Positions 1 through 7,437 of a stretch of 64,000 nt of DNA are shown here, one piece after another; within the stretch, counting starts at the first letter, position 1; every line of letters begins with the position of its first letter. Where the stretch lies: assembly GCF_005771435.1 (NCBI RefSeq), contig NZ_VANI01000010.1, positions 62,001 through 126,000 of the forward strand, in the 5' to 3' direction. Origin of the DNA: Microbulbifer harenosus (GTDB lineage: Bacteria > Pseudomonadota > Gammaproteobacteria > Pseudomonadales > Cellvibrionaceae). The translations under genes were made by a program, and so were the position numbers. The notes beneath the pieces were generated by a model. The model did no database searches and was not told where the DNA came from. It saw nothing but the letters and a program-made list of their open reading frames with translations.

Positions 1-928
1 GAACGCCGACACCGACGTATTGGGCCTTTACGCCCAGGCCGACTTCACCTTCGCCGACGTCTTCACCCTGACCCCCGGCGTACGCTACGACCGCTTTGAA
101 GCCAAGAGCCAGCAACTGGCGGACTCCGCCCGCGACGACAGCGCAGTGTCGCCATCCCTCACCGCAGCGGTGAAAGCCAGCGACTGGATGACCCTGACCG
201 CCAGCTACGCCAAGGCCTTCCGCGCACCGGGGGTGGAAGAGATGTACACCCAGGGCACGCACTTCTGCTACTTCGGCCCCTTCTGTAACACCTTTATCCC
301 CAATCCGGATCTGGAAGCAGAGGAGGCCCGCAATACCGAGCTGCGTGCGGACTTCGCCTTCCGCGGCCTCGTCAACAGCAACGACGAGCTGACCGCCAGC
401 GCTGCGGTATTCCGCAACAAGGTGGACAATTTTATTGAGCAGTTGGTGGTGAATCCCCACGCCACAATGGGCTTCCCCATGAATACCACGTACCAGAACG
501 TGGACGAAGCGGAGCTGAAGGGGTTTGAACTCGGCGCCAATTATCTGGTGAACGATCTGGCGCTGGGCCTCTCCTACGGCCAGACCGAGGGCCGCGATCT
601 CTCCGACGACAGCTACCTGAGCAATATTCCGGCAGACAAGTGGGTACTGGACCTGGGCTATTACCTCCTGCAGCGCGACCTGAAGGCGGGCCTGCGCACC
701 TCGCTGGTTTCCGCGCAGGAGCAACTGCCGGAATCCGAGACCCGCGAGTTCGACAGCTACACCCTGGCTGACGCCTACGTGACCTGGGAGCCGGCCACCG
801 GCAGCCTGAACGGCCTGAAACTGGCCCTGGCGCTGGACAATCTGGCAGACGAGGAATACCGCGTGGCCTTCCAGGAACTGTATATGCCGGGCCGCAACAT
901 TAAACTGTCCGCGAGCTACCGCTTCTAA
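1..928 (+). CDS. TonB-dependent heme/hemoglobin-type receptor, C-terminal part
   Basis: The gene enters from the left edge; only the C-terminal outer-membrane beta-barrel is visible (about 308 residues, open from the window start). The alternating aromatic strands, the FRAPGVEEMY segment followed by an NPDLEAEEARNTELR stretch, and the terminal aromatic residue (SASYRF) are typical of TonB-dependent receptors of the hemin/hemoglobin group. A Cys pair lies in the loop HFCYFGPFCN. The role fits the neighbours: hutX and hugZ follow on the same strand, so this is probably the outer-membrane heme uptake receptor. Plug domain, TonB box and signal peptide lie outside the window, so the ligand cannot be confirmed; another iron-chelate receptor is possible. 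Confidence 0.82.
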   Translation, partial: NADTDVLGLYAQADFTFADVFTLTPGVRYDRFEAKSQQLADSARDDSAVSPSLTAAVKASDWMTLTASYAKAFRAPGVEEMYTQGTHFCYFGPFCNTFIPNPDLEAEEARNTELRADFAFRGLVNSNDELTASAAVFRNKVDNFIEQLVVNPHATMGFPMNTTYQNVDEAELKGFELGANYLVNDLALGLSYGQTEGRDLSDDSYLSNIPADKWVLDLGYYLLQRDLKAGLRTSLVSAQEQLPESETREFDSYTLADAYVTWEPATGSLNGLKLALALDNLADEEYRVAFQELYMPGRNIKLSASYRF

Positions 929-970
929 TTTCAGCACAGGATTTAGCACGACCTGAGCGGCCCCAGGGGG

Positions 971-1015
971 AATGTTCCGGCAAACGATTGCCGACAGGTT
1001 GTTTGCCGGAGCATT
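971..1015. repeat. Hairpin 1 of a two-hairpin palindromic element
   Basis: A 15-base arm (971-985) pairs with 1001-1015 with one mismatch (a G-T wobble), enclosing a 15-base loop (986-1000, gattgccgacaggtt). The loop is the exact reverse complement of the loop of the second hairpin at 1114-1164. It lies 42 bases after the receptor stop codon. There is no T-run, so it is not a classical rho-independent terminator. Confidence 0.85.
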
Positions 1016-1102
1016 ACCGCTGGGACCGCGCCGCTACGGAGCGCCATTACCCGTGAGTTCCACCCCACTACGGAGCTCCACTACAAGTGAACTCCGTATC
1101 CC

Positions 1103-1175
1103 GCCGAATCAGCGGTGGCCATTGCGCAAACAACCTGTCGGCAATCGTTTGCGCAATGGCCACCACTGCTTCGGC
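1103..1175. repeat. Hairpin 2 of a two-hairpin palindromic element
   Basis: Arms 1114-1131 and 1147-1164 are perfect 18-base reverse complements. The pairing extends outward to 1103/1175 with only two mismatches in 29 positions. The loop 1132-1146 (aacctgtcggcaatc) is the exact reverse complement of the loop of hairpin 1. As a result the 25-base blocks 981-1005 and 1127-1151 form a perfect inverted repeat around a 121-base spacer. The element ends about 37 bases before the hutX start. Within the spacer the word tacggag occurs at 1035 and 1069 and its complement at 1092. Confidence 0.85.
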
Positions 1176-1212
1176 TGGTTTTGTGGTTACTGAAATAGTT
1201 TTGGAATTGCTT

Positions 1213-1725
1213 ATGCAAGAGCAGATAAAAGAATTACTCGACAGTGAATCCGGCTACACGCTGGAAGAGATGGCGGACAAGCTCGACACCAGTGTGCGCG
1301 AGATCATCGCCCAGCTACCCGCGGAGATGGCCTCGCTCGCTGGTGGTGAATACGTCTGGAATTTGATTGAAGAACTGCCCAGCTGGGGCAAGGTCACCAC
1401 CATCGTGCAAAGCGAGGGGTCGGTATTCGAGTTCAAGGGCGAGTTCCCCAAGGGCAACATTGCCCATGGCTACTACAACTTCATGCATCACAAAAGTCCT
1501 TTCCATGGCCACCTGCTGGTGGACGGCATTGTGGAAGTGGCCTTTGTGAGCAAGCCCCACCGCGGCGCGGAGAGCCATTCCATGGTGTTTCTCGCGTCCA
1601 GCGGCAACTGTGCCTTCAAGGTATTTCTGGGCCGGGATACACAGCGCCAGCTGATTCCGGAACAGGTAGCGCGTTTCAAACAGTTAAAGCAGCAGCTGGC
1701 AACCGCCGGCACTGCACATTCCTGA
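1213..1725 (+). CDS. hutX: Heme utilization cytosolic carrier protein HutX
   Basis: A 170-residue soluble protein matching the HutX/HuvX family, which binds heme in the cytoplasm and hands it to the degrading enzyme HutZ/HugZ. Recognisable stretches include LPSWGKVTTIV, the GNIAHGYYNFMHH segment with its conserved histidines, and the C-terminal FKVFLGRDTQRQL. The ATG at 1213 is chosen because it gives the usual family length. Longer in-frame starts would run back through the palindromic element. The gene lies between a heme-type TonB receptor and hugZ (14-base gap), so hutX-hugZ is very likely one transcript. I saw no clear Fur box in 1176-1212. Confidence 0.88.
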   Translation: MQEQIKELLDSESGYTLEEMADKLDTSVREIIAQLPAEMASLAGGEYVWNLIEELPSWGKVTTIVQSEGSVFEFKGEFPKGNIAHGYYNFMHHKSPFHGHLLVDGIVEVAFVSKPHRGAESHSMVFLASSGNCAFKVFLGRDTQRQLIPEQVARFKQLKQQLATAGTAHS

Positions 1726-1739
1726 GGGGGAATCTGACC

Positions 1740-2294
1740 ATGAGCGAACACAAAGCGACACAGGCTGAACATCCAAAAACTGAGGACGGTGCAGATCTGG
1801 TGGCGGAGGTGCGCGATTTTATCGCCACACGAAGACTGCTGAACCTGGCGAGCCTGACGCCAGACGGCTACCCGCACGCGAGCACGGCGCCTTTCCTGGC
1901 GGCGGATGGCAACTTTTACCTGTTTATTTCCGATCTTTCCGAGCATGCGGCGAACCTGAAAGCGCATCGTAAGGCTTCTGTGATATTTAATGCGGACGAG
2001 GCGGATACCAGGCAGGCGTTTGCGCGCTTGCGGGTGACGTTCAACGTGGAGGCGGGAATGATCGGTCGCGAGCTGCCGTTATGGCGGGAGCGCATTGAGC
2101 AACTGCGGGAGAAGTTCGGACCGGTGATGGATCATCTGAAAAATCTCGAGGATTTCCACCTGTTCGAGTTGAAGCCAAGCGCAGGCCGCTATGTAAAGGG
2201 TTTTGGCCAAGCGTATGCACTGGAAGGTCTGGAAAAGCAGGTAGCCCTGCACCTCAAGGACGGCCACCGCGAGAAGGACAGCGACGCGGCCTGA
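1740..2294 (+). CDS. hugZ: Heme utilization/degradation protein HugZ/HutZ (PNPOx-like split barrel)
   Basis: A 184-residue cytosolic protein of the HugZ/HutZ family, which use a flavin-reductase-like split-barrel fold to bind and oxidatively open heme. The family look is clear: an N-terminal helix, then RRLLNLASLTPDGYPHAS with the first barrel strands, YLFISDLSEHAANLK, and the C-terminal FHLFELKPSAGRYVKGFGQAYAL with the glycine/tyrosine-rich end. A purine-rich ribosome site (gaggggga) lies 7-14 bases ahead of the ATG. It is translated directly after hutX. A general pyridoxamine-phosphate-oxidase-like protein is the alternative, but the hutX neighbourhood favours heme use. Confidence 0.87.
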   Translation: MSEHKATQAEHPKTEDGADLVAEVRDFIATRRLLNLASLTPDGYPHASTAPFLAADGNFYLFISDLSEHAANLKAHRKASVIFNADEADTRQAFARLRVTFNVEAGMIGRELPLWRERIEQLREKFGPVMDHLKNLEDFHLFELKPSAGRYVKGFGQAYALEGLEKQVALHLKDGHREKDSDAA

Positions 2295-2343
2295 TCTTTG
2301 CGACGTGATCCAGCGAATCCGGTGGCGGCAAAAAAACTGAAAC

Positions 2344-2370
2344 GCAACTGCAATCGTCAGTTGCTATTTT
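2344..2370 (+). terminator. Possible terminator after hutX-hugZ
   Basis: Arms gcaactg (2344-2350) and cagttgc (2358-2364) form a perfect 7-base-pair stem with a 7-base loop, followed by tatttt. It lies 49 bases after the hugZ stop and before the next gene on the same strand. The stem is modest, so this is only a candidate. Confidence 0.5.
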
Positions 2371-2398
2371 GGTAACAAATAACCAAAGAGTAACCAAC

Positions 2399-2803
2399 AT
2401 GGATTCCCGTAAAGGCTATCTGCTGCCACTCGTTTTTCTCTCCGCCTGCGCCGCCAATCCGGCGCAGCAGCCGCTGACAGCAACCGGTACGCTGGTGCAG
2501 GAGAACGGCAAATATTTTCTGCTGGGGGAGGACAATCGGTATCACCTGAACCGTATGCCGCAGCTGAACTATGAAAAATACCTCGGCTACGAGCTGCTGA
2601 TTCAGGGGGAGATTCCCAGTTACTGCCACCAGGCGTGGCAGGACTCCATCGTGAAGGTGCACGGCGGCGCAGAGATGGTGGACCTGAACCGGGTCGACTG
2701 GTCCGATTGCCTGGAGGCGAACAAGGTGAGCCTGGTGACCGCCGACGGCCCGCGCCTGGTGTACGACTGGGAAAAAATCGACCTGGAAGACTACTACTTC
2801 TGA
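2399..2803 (+). CDS. Small lipoprotein of unknown function
   Basis: A 134-residue protein with a lipoprotein signal: a short charged start (MDSRK), a hydrophobic stretch and the lipobox LSAC, after which the mature protein would begin at the cysteine. The mature part is mainly beta-rich (TGTLVQENGKYFLLGEDNRYHL...YELLIQGEIP), which suggests a small OB-like barrel, but I do not recognise a named family. It contains two further cysteines (near SYCHQ and WSDCLE) that could form a disulfide in the periplasm. The ATG at 2399 is chosen because it starts the signal peptide. It converges with fnr, leaving only a 17-base gap. Confidence 0.75.
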   Translation: MDSRKGYLLPLVFLSACAANPAQQPLTATGTLVQENGKYFLLGEDNRYHLNRMPQLNYEKYLGYELLIQGEIPSYCHQAWQDSIVKVHGGAEMVDLNRVDWSDCLEANKVSLVTADGPRLVYDWEKIDLEDYYF

Positions 2804-2820
2804 TTTTCCGCCCTGCCCGG

Positions 2821-3657
2821 TCAATCGCTGCAGCTGACGCCGGCCAGGGTTGCGAGGCCGGGTTTGTCGAGCAGGGTAATGGCTCTGCCCTGCACCTTGA
2901 TCAGCTCTTGTTTCTGGAAGCGGGAAATCAAGCGGCTGACGGTTTCCGCGGTGAGCCCGAGATAATTGGCGATGTCGATGCGCGGCATGGTGAGGTTGAA
3001 CTCGGTCGCCGAGTAACCGCGCCGCGTGTAGCGCTCGGAGATGTTGATCAACAGGGCCGCCAAACGCGCTTCTGCGGAGCGCTTGCCAAGCAGCATGACC
3101 ACGTCTTTTTCCTGCCGCAGCTCCTCCGAGAAGAGATTGAAAATCTGCTTCTGCAACCCAGGCACCTGCTGCGCGAGGGTTTCCAGCTGCGCAAAGGGCA
3201 ATTCGCACACGCTGCTGTTTTCCAGCGCCTCGGCATAGCTGGGGTGGGCCTGGGTGCTGTAGGCGTCGAGGCCGAGCAGTTCGCCCGGCAGCGCGAAGTG
3301 AGTGACCTGGGCGCTGCCATCGGCGGCGATGACCACAGACTTGAAACTACCGGAGCGGATGGCGTACAGGCTGGTGAATTTGTCGCCAGCGCGAAACAAC
3401 TGATCGCCGGCTTTGATCACGGTTTTCTTGCGGGTGATCTGTTCGAGACGGTCAATATCCTGCGCAGTAAGGCCCGCGGGAAGGCACAGCGCCCTGACCG
3501 AGCAGTTGCTGCAACTGACCTTTGAGATCTGTTCCGCCGATTTTTTCTCATTACTCAAACCGATCACTCTCCCGGCGGCCACTCTAGTTACCGCTTTGCT
3601 GCTGAACCGCACCGCGTTGACTCCCTCTGGCAAATTGTATCCTCCCTGTCTAGTCAT
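2821..3657 (-). CDS. fnr: FNR/ANR-type oxygen-sensing transcriptional regulator
   Basis: A CRP/FNR-family regulator (278 residues from the ATG). The N-terminal cysteines C49, C52 and C58 show the same C-x2-C-x5-C spacing as E. coli FNR. A fourth cysteine, C151 (SSVCELPF), sits 93 residues further on, also as in E. coli, so a [4Fe-4S] oxygen sensor is expected. The helix-turn-helix reads LGLTAETVSRLISRF, with the E-x2-SR residues that read TTGAT. Its ATG overlaps the hemN stop by four bases (ATGA), indicating a hemN-fnr operon. A TTG at 3558, preceded by a better ribosome site (gggaga), would give 245 residues, closer to the E. coli length. Confidence 0.92.
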   Translation of the reverse strand: MTRQGGYNLPEGVNAVRFSSKAVTRVAAGRVIGLSNEKKSAEQISKVSCSNCSVRALCLPAGLTAQDIDRLEQITRKKTVIKAGDQLFRAGDKFTSLYAIRSGSFKSVVIAADGSAQVTHFALPGELLGLDAYSTQAHPSYAEALENSSVCELPFAQLETLAQQVPGLQKQIFNLFSEELRQEKDVVMLLGKRSAEARLAALLINISERYTRRGYSATEFNLTMPRIDIANYLGLTAETVSRLISRFQKQELIKVQGRAITLLDKPGLATLAGVSCSD

Positions 3658-5054
3658 AACACCCGCGAATAGCGCCCGCCGCTGCCGCTGCGGTGCAGGT
3701 GCGCATCGAATGCGGCGGCCACATTGCGCAGGAACCAGCGCCCGCGCTCGCTGACGTGAAGACCAATCTCATCCAGCGCCACCAGACCGTCATCGACCAT
3801 CGGCTGCAGGCGCGCCAGCTCGTCGTGGAAGTAGTGCTCAAAGGGCGCGCCGGTGCGCGATTCCACCGCCCCCCGCTCCACGCGCAACCGACACATCAGT
3901 TCCATAATGAGCCACTGGCGCAGGCGGTCGTCGTCACTCAGCTTCCAACCGCGGGAAATGGCGTTGCCACATCCGCCCACCGCCGCGGTGTAATCCTTGA
4001 CGCCGTGCTGGTTCTGCCAGTAGCCGTCACGGCTGTAGCTGATGGCGGAGGCACCCAGGCCGATCAGCGCATCCGCCGGCATCAGGGTGTATCCCTGGAA
4101 GTTGCGCGCGAGGCGCCCTTCGGCGGCAGCTTGCGCCATGCCGTCGTCCGGCCGCGCGAAATGGTCCATACCGAGAAAGTGGTAGCCCGCCCCCGTCAGC
4201 CGCCGGGTGGCGGCAAGCTGCATGGCGATCTTGTCGGCAGGTGGGGGAATCAGATCCGAGCTGATCAGGCGCTGGGCCTTGAAGCGCTGCGGCAGGTGGG
4301 CGTAGTGGTACAGCGCGATGCGGTCAGGGGCGTGCTCCAACACAATGTCGATGGTCTGCTCCAGGCTCGTCACGCTCTGCCCCGGAAGTCCGTAAATCAG
4401 ATCGTAGGAGATGGAACGAAAGCCCCGCGCCCGCGCACCCTCAGTCAGTGCAAGGACGTCTTCAGGGGGGCAGATTCGGTTGACGGCCCGTTGCACAGCC
4501 GGATTGAAATCCTGAATCCCCATGCTCAAGCGGTTGAAGCCGAGGCGCCGCAAGTTGTCCAGCGTGTGCGGTGCGAGGGTGCGCGGGTCCGCTTCCACGC
4601 TGTACTCAACATCGTCCCCGACCTGCAACGGGAAGACTTCACCGAGACCAAGGATCAACCGCTCAAGGTCGCCGTCGTTAAGGAACGTTGGGGTGCCGCC
4701 GCCGAGATGCAGCTGGGTCACAGGCGCCTCGACGACACAATCGCGATACCAGCGCGCCTCTCGCAACACAGTCTCCAGGTAACTCGCTGCGGAATCGTAC
4801 CTTTTGGTGACAACCTTGTTGCAGGCGCAGAAGTAGCAAAGGGAGCGGCAGAATGGTATGTGCACATAAAGAGACAAGGTCTGCGCTTGTTGCAACGCCG
4901 CCCAAGGCGGCGCACCGGAGCTACCCCCGCGCGCGTGCATAGGCACAAAGCGGTCGGCAGAGGGGTAAGAGGTATAGCGCGGGCACGGGCCGGCATAGCG
5001 CTCCAAGAGCTCGGGCGTAAGCAATGCCGGCGAACTCAGTTCCGCAGTTTCCAT
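3654..5054 (-). CDS. hemN: Oxygen-independent coproporphyrinogen III oxidase (radical SAM)
   Basis: A 466-residue HemN: converts coproporphyrinogen III to protoporphyrinogen IX without oxygen, in the cytoplasm. The radical-SAM cluster motif is visible in HIPFCRSLCYFCACN (C-x3-C-x2-C), followed by LHLGGGTPTFL, the SVEADPRT strand and RLSMGIQDFNPAVQ. The N-terminal RYTSYPSADRF segment is typical of HemN rather than of HemW-like paralogs. It is the first gene of a two-gene unit with fnr. A perfect FNR box sits about 90 bases upstream, so induction at low oxygen is likely and fits the enzyme's role. Confidence 0.95.
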   Translation of the reverse strand: METAELSSPALLTPELLERYAGPCPRYTSYPSADRFVPMHARGGSSGAPPWAALQQAQTLSLYVHIPFCRSLCYFCACNKVVTKRYDSAASYLETVLREARWYRDCVVEAPVTQLHLGGGTPTFLNDGDLERLILGLGEVFPLQVGDDVEYSVEADPRTLAPHTLDNLRRLGFNRLSMGIQDFNPAVQRAVNRICPPEDVLALTEGARARGFRSISYDLIYGLPGQSVTSLEQTIDIVLEHAPDRIALYHYAHLPQRFKAQRLISSDLIPPPADKIAMQLAATRRLTGAGYHFLGMDHFARPDDGMAQAAAEGRLARNFQGYTLMPADALIGLGASAISYSRDGYWQNQHGVKDYTAAVGGCGNAISRGWKLSDDDRLRQWLIMELMCRLRVERGAVESRTGAPFEHYFHDELARLQPMVDDGLVALDEIGLHVSERGRWFLRNVAAAFDAHLHRSGSGGRYSRVL

Positions 5055-5142
5055 GTCTATTTCCGTCAGCCTCCTGTTTTCACCTCGGTTTCTGACCTCG
5101 GTGGCAAGCAGGCGGAGGCTAACGGAGCCGCCGATTCACCTC

Positions 5143-5156
5143 TTGATCTGGATCAA
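5143..5156. promoter_or_regulatory. FNR/ANR box upstream of hemN-fnr
   Basis: The sequence TTGATctggATCAA is a perfect match to the FNR/ANR consensus (TTGAT-N4-ATCAA). It lies in the 125-base gap between mmsB and hemN, about 90 bases ahead of the hemN ATG, a typical place for an activating site. As fnr is the second gene of the unit, the box would also give autoregulation. Confidence 0.85.
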
Positions 5157-5179
5157 GTCTGGGCAAAATTCACCCGCGC

Positions 5180-6088
5180 TCAATTGCCCACCGGGCGGCG
5201 GAACAGGTTCTGAATACTGGAGAAATCCAGCACGCGGTTGATGGGGTCGCCGCCGTGCAACTGGTACAGGTTTTTTGCCAGTGCCCCCAGTGGTGTAGAA
5301 GAAGCGCTGCCGGCGGCGGTATCCATGGCGAGCCCGAGATCCTTCAGCATCAGCGCCACGGAAAAACCGCCCTGGTAGTCCCGCGCCGCCGGCACATTGT
5401 CCATCACGCCCGGATAGGGATTGTATTTTTCCAGCGACCAGTTGCCGCCAGAGCTGGCACGCATGATGTCCGACAGCACTTTGGGGTCGAGCCCGTTATC
5501 CACCCCCATCTGCAACGCCTCGGCGGTGCCTATCATGTGAATCGCGAGCAGCATGTTGTTGCAGATCTTCGCCACCTGACCGCTGCCGGCGGGGCCCGCG
5601 TGAAAGATATTCGCGCCCATGGCTTCAAGTACCGGGCGCGCCCGCTCAAGCGCTTTTTCCTCACCGCCACACATAAATGACAGTGTCCCCGCAGCGGCCG
5701 CCGCGGTGCCACCGGACACCGGTGCATCAATTGCGTCGATACCGCGCTCGCCGGCCGCGGCAATCACCTGGCGGGCGTCGCTGGCGGAGATGGTGGAGCA
5801 GTCGATCAGCAGGGTTTTGGCATCCATCGCCTGCAACAGGCCGTGTACACCGAGATACAGAGACCGCACTGCCTCACCGTGGGGAAGCATCGACACCACC
5901 ACATCTGCGCCGTTTATTGCGGCATGGGCGCTGTCTGCCCGACGACAGCCATTGGCGACTGCACTTTCCAGCATCGGTTTCGACACGTCAAACGCGGTGA
6001 CTGAAAAACCGTGTTTCACCAGATTTGCCGCCATCGGCCCTCCCATGTTGCCGAGACCGAGAAAGGCGATTCTTTGTGACTGTTCCAT
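5180..6088 (-). CDS. mmsB: 3-hydroxyisobutyrate dehydrogenase
   Basis: A 302-residue NAD-dependent beta-hydroxyacid dehydrogenase. It has the Rossmann start AFLGLGNMGGPMAANL, the substrate-site motif DAPVSGGTAAAAAGTL, and the catalytic lysine in GSGQVAKICNN. It oxidises 3-hydroxyisobutyrate to methylmalonate semialdehyde in valine breakdown. The upstream gene on the same strand encodes the preceding enzyme, 3-hydroxyisobutyryl-CoA hydrolase, which supports MmsB over related tartronate-semialdehyde or 6-phosphogluconate-type reductases. No other valine-pathway gene is in the window, so the two may form a small separate operon. Confidence 0.9.
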   Translation of the reverse strand: MEQSQRIAFLGLGNMGGPMAANLVKHGFSVTAFDVSKPMLESAVANGCRRADSAHAAINGADVVVSMLPHGEAVRSLYLGVHGLLQAMDAKTLLIDCSTISASDARQVIAAAGERGIDAIDAPVSGGTAAAAAGTLSFMCGGEEKALERARPVLEAMGANIFHAGPAGSGQVAKICNNMLLAIHMIGTAEALQMGVDNGLDPKVLSDIMRASSGGNWSLEKYNPYPGVMDNVPAARDYQGGFSVALMLKDLGLAMDTAAGSASSTPLGALAKNLYQLHGGDPINRVLDFSSIQNLFRRPVGN

Positions 6089-6154
6089 TCTTTCAACTCC
6101 ATTTCTTTATTATTTTTCCTAAGGGATGACTTCCGCCGCCGGCGGACGCGTCAA

Positions 6155-7258
6155 TTACAGATCCTGCAGCGGACTTCGGCTCCAGGGCTCGGCGAAACAC
6201 GCGTCCACCTGCGCGCGCGTAACATCTTCAAGCTTCGCCGGTTGCCAGCGGGGATTGCGATCCTTGTCGATCAACAGGGCGCGCACCCCTTCTTTTACCT
6301 GGCCATTGCTGCACATATTTACCGCAAGTGCCAACTCCATCCGCAGTACATCCGCGAGCGACATGTGTTTGCTGCGGCGCAGCTGCTCCCACACAATCCA
6401 CGCAGTGAGCGGGCAGCCCGCGCACAAGGTTTTGGCCGCGCGCTGGAGCCATTCATCGTCGCCACTATAGTCAGCGATGGTTTGGTATACGTCGGGCAGC
6501 GTCGCGCCGTCGGTCAGTTCCTGGATCACATCGTAGTGGACGCGCAGATTCGGTGCCGGGTGTTCACCGGCGGGCATTTCCCGCGACTGGACCGCCTTGC
6601 TCACCAGTACATGGTTCTGATCCTCGTCCGCGGTGAATGTCAATGCGGCCAGTGCATCAAGCAGGGCTTCTTTACCGGCGGCGGGCAACAGGCGATCCGC
6701 CATACCGCAGTAAAGCGCATCTGTGCCATTGAACTGTGCGCCGGTGAGGCCCAGGAACAGGCCAGTGCGGCCCGGCATCCGGTTCAGAAACCAGCTGCCC
6801 CCCACATCGGGGAAGAGGCCGATGGTGATTTCCGGCATGGCCATACGGGTGGTCTCGGTGACGATGCGGTGGCTGGCGCCACTCATAATGCCGATGCCAC
6901 CGCCCATAACGATGCCGCTGCCCCACACGACGATGGGTTTGGGGTAGGTGTGGATGCGATAGTCGAGGCGGTATTCGCGGGTGAAGAAGTCCTGCACGAA
7001 CTGGCTGGCGCCCTGTTCGCCGTAACTGCCGGATTCCCGATACAGCGCCACCACATCGCCACCGGCGCACAGGGCCTTGTCGCCGGCGCCGTCGATCCAG
7101 ATACAGGCCACAGTGTCGTCCTGCTCCCATTGATCCAGCTGCGCAGCCATCCGGTCGATCATGTCAAGATTAAGGGCGTTGAGGGCTTTGGGCAGATTGA
7201 GTGTCAATTTGCCGAGTGCGCCCTGGCGTTCGACGAGGACGGGTGATTCCTGGGTCAT
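6155..7258 (-). CDS. 3-hydroxyisobutyryl-CoA hydrolase (enoyl-CoA hydratase/isomerase family)
   Basis: A 367-residue crotonase-fold enzyme of the valine-degradation hydrolase subgroup, longer than ordinary enoyl-CoA hydratases. Seen motifs are NLPKALNALNLDMI, the oxyanion-hole regions LCAGGDVVALY and GSGIVMGGGIGIM, and PEITIGLFPDVGGSWFLNR, which is characteristic of this hydrolase. It releases 3-hydroxyisobutyrate from its CoA ester for MmsB, encoded 66 bases downstream. The start is placed at the ATG at 7258 (MTQESPVLVER). An upstream in-frame start would add a proline-rich, non-conserved leader. It diverges from ettA. Confidence 0.9.
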   Translation of the reverse strand: MTQESPVLVERQGALGKLTLNLPKALNALNLDMIDRMAAQLDQWEQDDTVACIWIDGAGDKALCAGGDVVALYRESGSYGEQGASQFVQDFFTREYRLDYRIHTYPKPIVVWGSGIVMGGGIGIMSGASHRIVTETTRMAMPEITIGLFPDVGGSWFLNRMPGRTGLFLGLTGAQFNGTDALYCGMADRLLPAAGKEALLDALAALTFTADEDQNHVLVSKAVQSREMPAGEHPAPNLRVHYDVIQELTDGATLPDVYQTIADYSGDDEWLQRAAKTLCAGCPLTAWIVWEQLRRSKHMSLADVLRMELALAVNMCSNGQVKEGVRALLIDKDRNPRWQPAKLEDVTRAQVDACFAEPWSRSPLQDL

Positions 7259-7437
7259 ACTGGTTTCCGGTTGTTTGGTTTGGGGCAAAGTTAAACACAG
7301 ATGGGTTGGTGGTGGCATTACCCCCGGCTTCCCGGCCCGCTTCCCCGCGCCTCACCGGAGCGTTTCTTCGCAGGTTGAAGTTTCCCGCCAACCTGATAAC
7401 TTGCGCCCAAATTCTGACCGACTGGAATCGATCTCTA

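Noticed and set aside
1176-1212. Possible Fur box ahead of hutX
   Set aside because: The sequence does not match GATAAT-type repeats well enough; any Fur site for the receptor would lie outside the window.
3693-5213. Long open frames opposite hemN and many other genes
   Set aside because: Typical antisense shadows of GC-rich coding sequence, without ribosome sites or recognisable domains.
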